Of a stretch of 13,676 bases of DNA, positions 1 to 7,038 are shown piece after piece (within the stretch, counting starts at the first letter, position 1; the number at the start of each line of letters is the position of its first letter). Under the pieces are notes generated by a model, which was not told where the DNA came from, searched no databases, and worked only from the letters and a program-made list of their open reading frames with translations. Origin of the DNA: an uncultured Lachnospiraceae bacterium (lineage in GTDB: Bacteria; Bacillota_A; Clostridia; Lachnospirales; Lachnospiraceae); the NCBI GenBank assembly GCA_910585655.1, contig CAJUFW010000087.1, positions 1-13,676 on the forward strand, in the 5' to 3' direction. The position numbers and the translations under genes were made by a program.

Positions 1-837
1 ATTAAATTTGCTTCGATGATGACAACTATCCGAAAGCATCGGCAGGAATTGGACTCGGTTTATGAAACGATAGGATTGTTGGATAGCTGTATGGCAGCAG
101 CTTCTTTTCGCGCCTATCTGCCGGAATGGTGTATTCCGGCGCTGGAAAACGATCAGGAAAAACCGGCGCTTTCTGCCGTCGGTTTGTATCACCCTCTTTT
201 AGAAGAACCCGTTAAAAATTCGATTGACACAGAGCGTTCTGTTTTGATCACCGGTTCTAACGCTTCGGGAAAATCTACTTTTTTAAAAACGGTCGCCATC
301 AACGCCATTTTGGCGCAGACGCTCGCAACGGCTGCCTGCAGCTCATATCGCGGTTGCTTTTTCCGGATTTATTCTTCGATGGCGCTTTCCGACAACCTGT
401 TTGGCAAAGAAAGCTACTATATGGTGGAAATCAAATCGTTAAAGCGGATTTTGGATGCTGCAGGGCAGGCAAACGGCGCTTCCTGTCCGGTATTTTGCTG
501 TATCGACGAGGTATTGCGGGGAACAAACACGTTAGAGCGGATTGCCGCTTCTTCTCAGATCTTATCTGTATTGGCAAAAAAACCGGTATTGGCTTTTGTA
601 GCGACGCACGATCTGGAACTGACGCAGATTTTAGAAGCGCAGTATGATAACTACCATTTCAGTGAAGAGGTACAGGAAAATGATGTGCGTTTTGACTACC
701 GGTTAAAGCCGGGACGCGCGCAGTCCCGTAATGCGATTCGCCTGCTTTCTCTCTTGGGTTTCCCGGAGGAACTGACAGAAGCCGCCAGAGAACAGGCAGA
801 GCATTTTTTATCAAAGCAGGAATGGAAACGGTTATAA
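1..837 (+). CDS. MutS-like ATPase, C-terminal part (5' end outside window)
   Basis: The frame is open to the left edge, so this is the C-terminal 278 residues of a larger protein. It contains the MutS-type ABC ATPase domain. Walker A is GSNASGKST (nt 253-279), the signature region is GKESYYMVE, Walker B is CCIDEVLRGTNT, and the switch histidine lies in FVATHDLEL. Proteins of this family use ATP to act on DNA structures, but many paralogues have no proven mismatch repair role. The protein ends soon after the ATPase and has no Smr nuclease tail, which argues against MutS2. The bona fide mutS lies only 570 bases downstream, so this is a paralogue. A candidate is the roughly 600-residue, membrane-anchored MutS-like family seen in Clostridia, but the N-terminal half needed to show that is missing. 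The stop is 17 bases before the rnhA start, so the two genes are probably cotranscribed. Confidence 0.9.
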   Translation: MKFASMMTTIRKHRQELDSVYETIGLLDSCMAAASFRAYLPEWCIPALENDQEKPALSAVGLYHPLLEEPVKNSIDTERSVLITGSNASGKSTFLKTVAINAILAQTLATAACSSYRGCFFRIYSSMALSDNLFGKESYYMVEIKSLKRILDAAGQANGASCPVFCCIDEVLRGTNTLERIAASSQILSVLAKKPVLAFVATHDLELTQILEAQYDNYHFSEEVQENDVRFDYRLKPGRAQSRNAIRLLSLLGFPEELTEAAREQAEHFLSKQEWKRL

Positions 838-854
838 TAGAAAGGAAATATCCT

Positions 855-1328
855 ATGAAGGTTGCAATTTATACCGACGGATCTGCCAGAGGAAATCCAG
901 ACGGACCGGGAGGTTATGGTACCATTTTGATTTATGTGGACGGCAGAGGAGTCGAACACCGGAGAGAGTATGCCGGGGGATATACTAGAACGACCAATAA
1001 CCGGATGGAGCTGATGGCGGCGATCGTCGGATTGGAGGCTTTAAACCGCCCCTGTGAGGTAGCGTTATATTCGGATTCCCAGTATTTGATCAAAGCCTTT
1101 AACGAACATTGGTTGGAAGGCTGGATAAAAAAGGGCTGGAAGCGTGGAAAAAATGAGCCGGTAAAAAATGTAGATTTATGGAAACGGCTTTTAAATGCCT
1201 GCAAGCCGCATACGGTAAGCTGGTATTGGGTAAAAGGACATGATGGACATCCGGAAAACGAACGCTGCGATAAACTGGCGACAGAGGCGGCGGACGGAGA
1301 GAATCTGCAAATCGATCCGGGAGTCTGA
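855..1328 (+). CDS. rnhA: Ribonuclease HI
   Basis: This 157-residue protein cleaves the RNA strand of RNA-DNA hybrids, removing R-loops and primers. The four catalytic acidic residues are all present: D8 in YTDGSARGN, E52 in NNRMEL, D74 in YSDSQ and D139 in ERCDKLA. The helper histidine is H129 in VKGHDGH. Length and motif spacing match E. coli RNase HI (155 residues). An in-frame ATG at 822 would add 11 residues and overlap the upstream gene. I chose 855 because AGAAAGGA (839-846) is spaced correctly before it and because the family normally starts a few residues before the first aspartate. The gene sits between two MutS-family genes and is followed by a hairpin. Confidence 0.96.
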   Translation: MKVAIYTDGSARGNPDGPGGYGTILIYVDGRGVEHRREYAGGYTRTTNNRMELMAAIVGLEALNRPCEVALYSDSQYLIKAFNEHWLEGWIKKGWKRGKNEPVKNVDLWKRLLNACKPHTVSWYWVKGHDGHPENERCDKLATEAADGENLQIDPGV

Positions 1329-1350
1329 TAAAACATAGCAATCATGAGGA

Positions 1351-1390
1351 AAAACAACCGCCTGTATCCGGATAAAGGACGGGCGGTTTT
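1351..1390 (+). terminator. Hairpin with T-run between rnhA and mutS (terminator or attenuator)
   Basis: ACCGCCTGT (1357-1365) pairs with ACGGGCGGT (1379-1387). This gives nine pairs including one G-U, and A1356-T1388 extends it. The right arm runs into TTTT (1387-1390), and an A-run (1351-1354) lies to the left. This looks like an intrinsic terminator with a short U-tract, so it may be leaky. It is the only such structure I found in the window. The T-run ends 20 bases before the mutS ATG, which leaves no space for a promoter after it. Confidence 0.65.
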
Positions 1391-1410
1391 AGAAAAGCGA
1401 GGGAGGAAGC

Positions 1411-4068
1411 ATGGCGGCACAGGAGCCGATGACGCCGATGATGCGGCAGTATCTGGAGACAAAGAAAGAATACCCGGATTGTATTCTTTTTTATCGTCTG
1501 GGGGATTTTTATGAAATGTTTTTTGAAGATGCCCTGACTTGTTCCAAGGAATTGGAGATTACGCTGACTGGAAAAAACTGTGGAATGGAGGAACGCGCTC
1601 CGATGTGCGGCGTGCCGTTTCATGCAGTGGACGGTTATCTGGATCGGCTGGTAGAGAAGGGCTATAAGGTAGCGATCTGCGAGCAGGTAGAAGATCCAAA
1701 GCAGTCAAAAGGCTTGGTAAAGCGTGAAGTAATCCGGATTGTAACACCTGGGACGAACTTAAATACACAGTCTTTAGACGAAAGCAAAAATAATTATTTA
1801 ATGGGGATTCTGTTGTCGGACGGAGCCTATGGAGTAGCCCTGGCGGATGTAACCACCGGGGATTATTATATGACGGAGCTTGACAGCAAGAAAAAGCTGT
1901 TGGATGAGATATATAAATTTGAACCGTCGGAAATCATCTGTAGCGATCGGTTTTTCGCTTCCGGGCTACTGACGGAGGAGCTGCGGGAAAAGCTGCATAT
2001 TTCGGTATCCGCCTTGGAGAGCCGTTTTTATGAGGAGGAGGCGTGTATACGGATTTTAGAGGAGCATTTTCATGTTTCTTCTTTAGACGGACTGGGCTTA
2101 AAAGACTATACGATCGGTGTGACGGCGGCTGGGATGGTGCTGCTTTATTTATATGAAACCCAGAAAAACGACCTGGAACATATTTTAACGATTACGCCGT
2201 ATCTGACTACCCGCTATATGGTGCTGGACAGCTCCACCAGACGGAACTTAGAGCTGACGGAAACGCTGCGGGACAAGCACAAGCGCGGTTCCCTGCTGTG
2301 GGTGTTGGATAAAACCAAAACCGCAATGGGAGCGCGTATGTTGCGATCTTTTGTGGAGCAGCCTTTGATTGAGGCAGAAGACATCAACGAACGGCTTGAC
2401 GCGATTGAAGAGTTAAACGAGTCGGTTATTACCCGTGAGGAGATCCGCGAATACTTAAATCCGGTCTACGATATGGAACGATTGATCAGCCGGGTGAGCT
2501 ACCGCAGCGCCAATCCCAGAGATTTGATTGCTTTTTATACTTCGCTCTCGATGCTGCCTTCGATAAAATTGCTATTGCAGGGATTTCGCGGAGCGTTGTT
2601 ACTACGGCTGGAAGAACAGCTCGATCCTCTCGCTGATTTATATGAGTTAATTGGGCGGGCGATTGCGGAGGAACCGCCGATTTCCGTACGGGAGGGCGGT
2701 ATCATCAAAGAAGGCTATCACGAGGAAGTAGACCGGCTGCGGAAAGCCAAGACAGAGGGAAAAACCTGGGTGGCAGAGTTAGAGGCGAGAGAACGGGAAA
2801 AAACCGGGATCAAAAATCTTCGTATCAAATACAATAAGGTGTTTGGTTATTATCTGGAAGTGACAAATTCGTTTCAAAACCTGGTGCCGGATACCTGGGT
2901 ACGCCGCCAGACTCTGGCAAATGCAGAGCGTTATATTACTCCGGAGCTAAAGGAACTAGAGGACTTGATTCTGGGGGCGGAGGATCGGCTTTTTACCCTG
3001 GAATATGAACTTTTTACAGAAGTGCGGGAACAGATTGCCGCGCAAATGAAGCGGATTAGCCAGACTGCCAAGGCAGTAGCGGGAATCGATGTGTTTACCT
3101 CTTTAGCGCTTGTGTCAGAGCGAAACGGCTATCACCGTCCTAAGATCAATACAGAGGGGATTTTGGATATCCGGGACGGACGCCATCCGGTTGTAGAGCA
3201 GATGACGGCGGGGAATGCCAGGGAAGCCTTTGTGGCTAACGATACTTATCTCGATCAGAAGGATCGGCGGATTTCGATTATTACCGGACCGAATATGGCA
3301 GGAAAATCCACCTATATGAGACAGACTGCCCTCATTGTTTTAATGGCGCAAATCGGCTGCTTTGTCCCGGCGAAGGAAGCTGATATCGGGATTGTGGATC
3401 GAATCTTTACAAGAGTGGGCGCGTCCGATGATTTGGCCAGCGGTCAAAGTACGTTTATGGTGGAGATGACGGAAGTTGCCAATATTTTGCGCCATGCCAG
3501 CAGACAGAGTCTTTTGATTTTAGATGAAATCGGTCGCGGAACCAGTACCTTTGACGGTCTTTCGATTGCCTGGGCGGTGGTGGAGTATATCAGCGCCGTA
3601 GTAGGAGCCAAAGCGCTGTTCGCTACACACTACCATGAGCTGACCGAGCTGGAAGGAAAACTAGAAAGTGTCCATAACTATTGTATTGCCGTCAAAGAAC
3701 AGGGAGAGGATATTATTTTCCTGCGGAAAATCATTCCAGGCGGCGCGGATAAAAGCTATGGCATCCAAGTAGCTAGACTGGCTGGAATTCCGGATTCGGT
3801 ACTGGTACGGGCAAAGGAGCTGTCAGAGGAATTAGGAAAGCATGATATCGTGATTCATCCGAGTCAGAACATAGAAAAAACCGCTTCCAAACCACAGAAA
3901 AACAAATCAGGACGGGAGGCGATGGAAGGGCAGTTTTCCTTGTTTGCATCTTCCGAAAATGAAGATGTTATCTTAGAGCTGCGGGAGCTTTCTTTAGAGA
4001 ATCTTTCTCCGATTGCTGCTTTCCAAAAGCTTTATGAGTTGCAGCAAAAAATCAGAGAACGGGTATAG
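1411..4068 (+). CDS. mutS: DNA mismatch repair protein MutS
   Basis: This 885-residue protein is the mismatch sensor that recruits MutL. The mismatch-reading motif is GDFYE at 31-35, with F33 and E35 contacting the mismatch. The connector, lever and clamp domains fill roughly residues 120-570. The ATPase domain has Walker A GPNMAGKST (626-634), the GQSTFMVEM signature, Walker B LLILDEIGRGT (701-711) and FATHYHEL (737-744), followed by a helix-turn-helix dimer region. A C-terminal QFSLF (841-845) fits the beta-clamp binding consensus known from Bacillus MutS. The length is slightly above E. coli MutS (853). The start is preceded by GGGAGGAA (1401-1408). The mutL start is 18 bases after the stop, so the two are almost certainly cotranscribed. 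No promoter is evident just upstream, and expression may pass through the preceding hairpin. Confidence 0.99.
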   Translation: MAAQEPMTPMMRQYLETKKEYPDCILFYRLGDFYEMFFEDALTCSKELEITLTGKNCGMEERAPMCGVPFHAVDGYLDRLVEKGYKVAICEQVEDPKQSKGLVKREVIRIVTPGTNLNTQSLDESKNNYLMGILLSDGAYGVALADVTTGDYYMTELDSKKKLLDEIYKFEPSEIICSDRFFASGLLTEELREKLHISVSALESRFYEEEACIRILEEHFHVSSLDGLGLKDYTIGVTAAGMVLLYLYETQKNDLEHILTITPYLTTRYMVLDSSTRRNLELTETLRDKHKRGSLLWVLDKTKTAMGARMLRSFVEQPLIEAEDINERLDAIEELNESVITREEIREYLNPVYDMERLISRVSYRSANPRDLIAFYTSLSMLPSIKLLLQGFRGALLLRLEEQLDPLADLYELIGRAIAEEPPISVREGGIIKEGYHEEVDRLRKAKTEGKTWVAELEAREREKTGIKNLRIKYNKVFGYYLEVTNSFQNLVPDTWVRRQTLANAERYITPELKELEDLILGAEDRLFTLEYELFTEVREQIAAQMKRISQTAKAVAGIDVFTSLALVSERNGYHRPKINTEGILDIRDGRHPVVEQMTAGNAREAFVANDTYLDQKDRRISIITGPNMAGKSTYMRQTALIVLMAQIGCFVPAKEADIGIVDRIFTRVGASDDLASGQSTFMVEMTEVANILRHASRQSLLILDEIGRGTSTFDGLSIAWAVVEYISAVVGAKALFATHYHELTELEGKLESVHNYCIAVKEQGEDIIFLRKIIPGGADKSYGIQVARLAGIPDSVLVRAKELSEELGKHDIVIHPSQNIEKTASKPQKNKSGREAMEGQFSLFASSENEDVILELRELSLENLSPIAAFQKLYELQQKIRERV

Positions 4069-4071
4069 GAA

Positions 4072-4078
4072 GGGGGGG
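4072..4078 (+). promoter_or_regulatory. G7 tract forming the mutL ribosome binding site
   Basis: The purine-rich stretch AGGAAGGGGGGGAG between the mutS stop and the mutL ATG (4086) is the only plausible Shine-Dalgarno sequence. It contains seven consecutive G residues, ending 7 bases before the start codon. A change in tract length would move or alter the site without touching a coding sequence. Confidence 0.6.
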
Positions 4079-4085
4079 AGCAGGT

Positions 4086-6056
4086 ATGCCAAACATTCAG
4101 GTCTTAGATCAGACGACGATCAATCAAATCGCTGCCGGAGAGGTGATCGAGCGTCCCAGCGCCGTAGTAAAAGAGCTGACGGAAAATGCGATCGACGCAG
4201 GAGCCAGCGCGATTACGGTTGAAATCAAAGAAGGCGGGATTTCCCTAATCCGGATTACCGACAATGGAAGAGGAATTGAAAAAGAAGATATTCGTTCGGC
4301 ATTTTTGCGCCATGCCACAAGTAAGATCCGTACAGCGGAAGATTTGCTCTCGATTTCCAGCCTTGGCTTTCGCGGAGAGGCGCTTTCTAGCATCGCTGCC
4401 GTTGCACAGGTGGAGCTGATCACCAAGACGGCAGGAGAGTTTACCGGCTATCGCTATGTAATCGAAGGCGGGGAAGAGGGCAGCAACGGAGAGCATGGGC
4501 TAGAACCGATTGGCTGTCCGGAAGGGACTACTCTGGTAGTCCGCAACCTCTTTTACAATACTCCTGCCAGAAAAAAATTTTTAAAGACGCCTGCCAGCGA
4601 GGGCAGTTATATTCAGGATGTGATGGAGCATATGGCGGTTTCTCATCCGGAAGTGGCGATGAAGCTGATTGTCAATGGGCAGACGAAGCTTCAGACACCT
4701 GGAAACGGAAATCAAAAAGATGTGATCTACTATCTGTATGGGCGTGAAGTTGCGGCAAACGTGATAGAAATTGCTGACGAATATGCACGGATGCGTCTGA
4801 CCGGTTATATCGGAAAGCCTTCTGTTACAAGAGGCAACCGTAACTTAGAGCATTATTTTTTAAATGGACGCTTTATTCGCAATCCGGTGATCAGCCGGGC
4901 GGTTGAGGATGCCTATAAGCCGTATCTGATGCAGCACCGTTATCCGTTTACTTCCTTATTGCTGCAGGTTCCGCCTGATTTTATCGACGTCAATGTCCAT
5001 CCAGCCAAATTAGAGGTTCGCTTTCGGAATACCGAGGCACTCTATCAGTTGATTTATCATGCTGTCGGCGAAGGATTGCGTATGCGGGAGCCGATTCCGG
5101 CAGTCAGCCCTGGAAGAGAAGAGAAAAAAGAAAAAAGCATACCAAAGCCTGCGCCGATGCCGGAACCTTTTGAAGTCAGACGGAGGGAAACCCTTCGACA
5201 AGAATCCGTCATTCCAAAGTTGTCCGCTACGCCTAAAACGCAAACGCTTCCTCCGGTGTTTGCAGAACCATTTAAAACAGAACCATCTAAAAAAGAAGAG
5301 TCAATAGAAGCATCAAAACTCGCCGAGCAAACTTCTCCTACTGAGAAAACTTCTCCTACTGAGAAGAGTTCTCTTACTAAGGAGACTTCTCTTACGGAGG
5401 AAACTCCTCTTGTCAAGGAGACTTCTGACTATGTGGTTCTTGTACAGGAAGAGCTTCCGTTTTTGAGCGAACAGGCAAGAGCGAAACATCGCTTGATTGG
5501 TCAGCTATTTGCGACGTACTGGCTGTTTGAGTACGAAGATAGGTTTTATCTGCTTGACCAGCATGCTGCCCATGAAAAGGTACTGTATGAGCGAACCGTC
5601 AAACGTCTGGCGAACAGACAGATGGAGTCGCAAAATCTGATGCCTGCGATTGTCCTGACGCTTTCCGCCAGGGAAGAGTCTGCTTTAGAGGAGCTGTCGG
5701 ACTATTTTAAAGAGGCAGGGTTTGAGATTACTCCTTTTGGCGGAAGGGAGTATGCCATATCGGCGGTTCCGGTGGAATTGTTTCATTTGGCAGGTGCGGA
5801 TATGCTGACTTCTATTTTGGATGATTATCTGGAAAGCGAGCGGCTGTATACCCCGGAGGCGGTCTTAGATCGCATTGCCTCGATGTCCTGTAAGGCGGCA
5901 GTCAAGGGGAAGCAGACGTTGACAACAGAAGAAGCGCAGGCGCTGATGGACGAACTGATGACGTTGGATCAGCCGTATCATTGCCCACATGGAAGACCGA
6001 CGATGATTGTTATGAGCCAATATGAGATTGAAAAGAAATTTAAAAGAATCGTATAA
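4086..6056 (+). CDS. mutL: DNA mismatch repair endonuclease MutL
   Basis: This 656-residue protein couples MutS to strand incision. The N-terminal GHKL ATPase has E30 and N34 in KELTENAIDAGA, TDNGRGI (58-64), ATSKI and GFRGEA (94-99), followed by the conserved NTPARKKFLK. The C-terminal domain carries the metal-dependent nickase motifs DQHAAHEK (491-498), SCKAAVKG (601-608) and CPHGRP (633-638). This fits a lineage without MutH. QNLMP (516-520) lies where Bacillus MutL has its clamp-binding motif. The roughly 120-residue linker between domains is rich in K, E, P, S and T. It includes six-residue repeats of the TSPTEK type starting at residue 416. The gene lies between mutS and miaA, with 24 bases before miaA. 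Confidence 0.99.
   Translation: MPNIQVLDQTTINQIAAGEVIERPSAVVKELTENAIDAGASAITVEIKEGGISLIRITDNGRGIEKEDIRSAFLRHATSKIRTAEDLLSISSLGFRGEALSSIAAVAQVELITKTAGEFTGYRYVIEGGEEGSNGEHGLEPIGCPEGTTLVVRNLFYNTPARKKFLKTPASEGSYIQDVMEHMAVSHPEVAMKLIVNGQTKLQTPGNGNQKDVIYYLYGREVAANVIEIADEYARMRLTGYIGKPSVTRGNRNLEHYFLNGRFIRNPVISRAVEDAYKPYLMQHRYPFTSLLLQVPPDFIDVNVHPAKLEVRFRNTEALYQLIYHAVGEGLRMREPIPAVSPGREEKKEKSIPKPAPMPEPFEVRRRETLRQESVIPKLSATPKTQTLPPVFAEPFKTEPSKKEESIEASKLAEQTSPTEKTSPTEKSSLTKETSLTEETPLVKETSDYVVLVQEELPFLSEQARAKHRLIGQLFATYWLFEYEDRFYLLDQHAAHEKVLYERTVKRLANRQMESQNLMPAIVLTLSAREESALEELSDYFKEAGFEITPFGGREYAISAVPVELFHLAGADMLTSILDDYLESERLYTPEAVLDRIASMSCKAAVKGKQTLTTEEAQALMDELMTLDQPYHCPHGRPTMIVMSQYEIEKKFKRIV
5265..5294 (+). 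repeat. Two 15-bp direct repeats in the MutL linker
   Basis: GAACCATTTAAAACA (5265-5279) is followed directly by GAACCATCTAAAAAA (5280-5294). They differ at 2 of 15 positions and encode EPFKT and EPSKK in the disordered linker. The copy pair lies 36 bases before the 18-bp repeat array. Confidence 0.7.
5331..5429 (+). repeat. 18-bp tandem repeat array inside mutL
   Basis: Five 18-bp units start at 5331, 5349, 5367, 5385 and 5403, followed by a half unit at 5421. The first two differ at one base (ACTTCTCCTACTGAGAAA versus ending AAG), and later units are more diverged. They encode TSPTEK, TSPTEK, SSLTKE, TSLTEE and TPLVKE, then TSD. The unit is a multiple of three, so gain or loss of copies would only change the length of the linker between the ATPase and endonuclease domains. 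Confidence 0.9.
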
Positions 6057-6080
6057 AAAAGGGAAAGAGGGTTAGAAGGG

Positions 6081-7034
6081 ATGAAGCAGCCAAAGCCTCC
6101 TTTGGTGGTGTTGACCGGTCCGACGGCAGTAGGAAAAACGGATCTTTCGATCCGGCTGGCAAAACGGATCGGCGGAGAGATTATTTCGGCAGATTCCATG
6201 CAGGTTTACCGGGGGATGGATATTGGCACCGCCAAGATTAGCGAAGAGGAGAAGCAGGGTGTCCCGCATTTTTTATTGGATGAGTTAGAGCCGTGGGAGG
6301 AATTCCATGTGGCGCTTTTTCAACAGAAAGCAAAACAGTATATCAAAGAAATTTATGGTAGAGGACATATTCCGATCCTTGTCGGCGGCACTGGTTTTTA
6401 TATCCAATCGGTGTTATATGACATTGATTTTAAGGAGCCTGTTTTAGAAGAAGAAAAGGATATCCGACAGGATTTGGAAAAAAAAGCGCAGGATAAGGGC
6501 GAGGCGTGGCTGCACGAGGAGTTGGAAAAAGTAGATCCGGTCAGCGCTGGGCAAATCCATCCGCACAACGTCAAACGGGTGATTCGGGCGTTGGAATACT
6601 ACCGACAGACCGGAGAACCGATTTCGGCTCACAACGCCAGGGAACGGGAAAAGGAATCCCCCTATGCGTTTTGCTATTTCGTCTTAAATCAGGATCGCAG
6701 TGTGTTATACGAGCGAATCGACGAGCGGATAGAAAAGATGATGGAGGCAGGCTTGCTAGAGGAAGTTGCCAGGCTGCGAGGGGCAGGCTGTAATCGAAGC
6801 TTGGTTTCCATGCAGGGACTTGGCTATAAAGAGCTTTTGGCTTATTTAGAAGGAGAGTATAGCCTAGAGGAAGCAGTCTACCGACTCAAACGGGATACAA
6901 GACACTTTGCCAAACGGCAGCTTACCTGGTTTGGCAGGGAAAGAGAAGTTATTTGGATACAAAAGGAAGAATTTCCGGATACCGAAGCAATTCTGGAATT
7001 TATGATAAAAGAACTAAAAGAAAGGGTATACTGA
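6081..7034 (+). CDS. miaA: tRNA dimethylallyltransferase
   Basis: This 317-residue enzyme transfers a dimethylallyl group to A37 of tRNAs that read codons starting with U, making i6A. The P-loop-like motif is GPTAVGKT (13-20). The catalytic aspartate is D38 in SADSMQVYRG, and MDIGTAK follows. The substrate-channel threonine is T104 in GGTGFY. The tRNA-binding parts include RVIRALEYYRQTG (166-178), SMQGLGYKE (243-251) and RHFAKRQLTWF (274-284). The length is typical of the family. AAAGAGGG (6064-6071) is a well-spaced ribosome binding site. It follows mutL as in many Firmicutes. The hfq gene often found after miaA is absent here; the next gene starts 4 bases after the stop. Confidence 0.98.
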   Translation: MKQPKPPLVVLTGPTAVGKTDLSIRLAKRIGGEIISADSMQVYRGMDIGTAKISEEEKQGVPHFLLDELEPWEEFHVALFQQKAKQYIKEIYGRGHIPILVGGTGFYIQSVLYDIDFKEPVLEEEKDIRQDLEKKAQDKGEAWLHEELEKVDPVSAGQIHPHNVKRVIRALEYYRQTGEPISAHNAREREKESPYAFCYFVLNQDRSVLYERIDERIEKMMEAGLLEEVARLRGAGCNRSLVSMQGLGYKELLAYLEGEYSLEEAVYRLKRDTRHFAKRQLTWFGREREVIWIQKEEFPDTEAILEFMIKELKERVY

Positions 7035-7038
7035 TACT

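Noticed and set aside
1..837. MutS2 (mutSB) identity for the first gene
   Set aside because: The protein ends shortly after the ATPase domain without the Smr nuclease domain expected for MutS2.
822..854. Upstream ATG at 822 as the start of rnhA
   Set aside because: It has no ribosome binding site, overlaps the upstream gene and adds residues that RNase HI normally lacks, while 855 has a well-placed AGAAAGGA.
932..1462. Open frame of 176 codons on the minus strand opposite rnhA and the mutS start
   Set aside because: It lies antisense to two well-supported genes, has a cysteine- and serine-rich composition typical of shadow frames, and shows no known motif.
1344..1514. 56-codon + strand frame overlapping the mutS start
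   Set aside because: No ribosome binding site precedes its ATG and the peptide matches no family I know. It is mentioned only as a possible leader frame in the attenuation finding.
5057..5416. Minus-strand frame of 119 codons opposite the mutL repeats
   Set aside because: Its repeated VGEVFS-like peptide is the mirror of the 18-bp repeats in mutL, and no other coding evidence supports it.
5331..5429. Tandem repeats considered as a CRISPR array
   Set aside because: Units are directly adjacent without spacers, keep the mutL frame and encode a linker.
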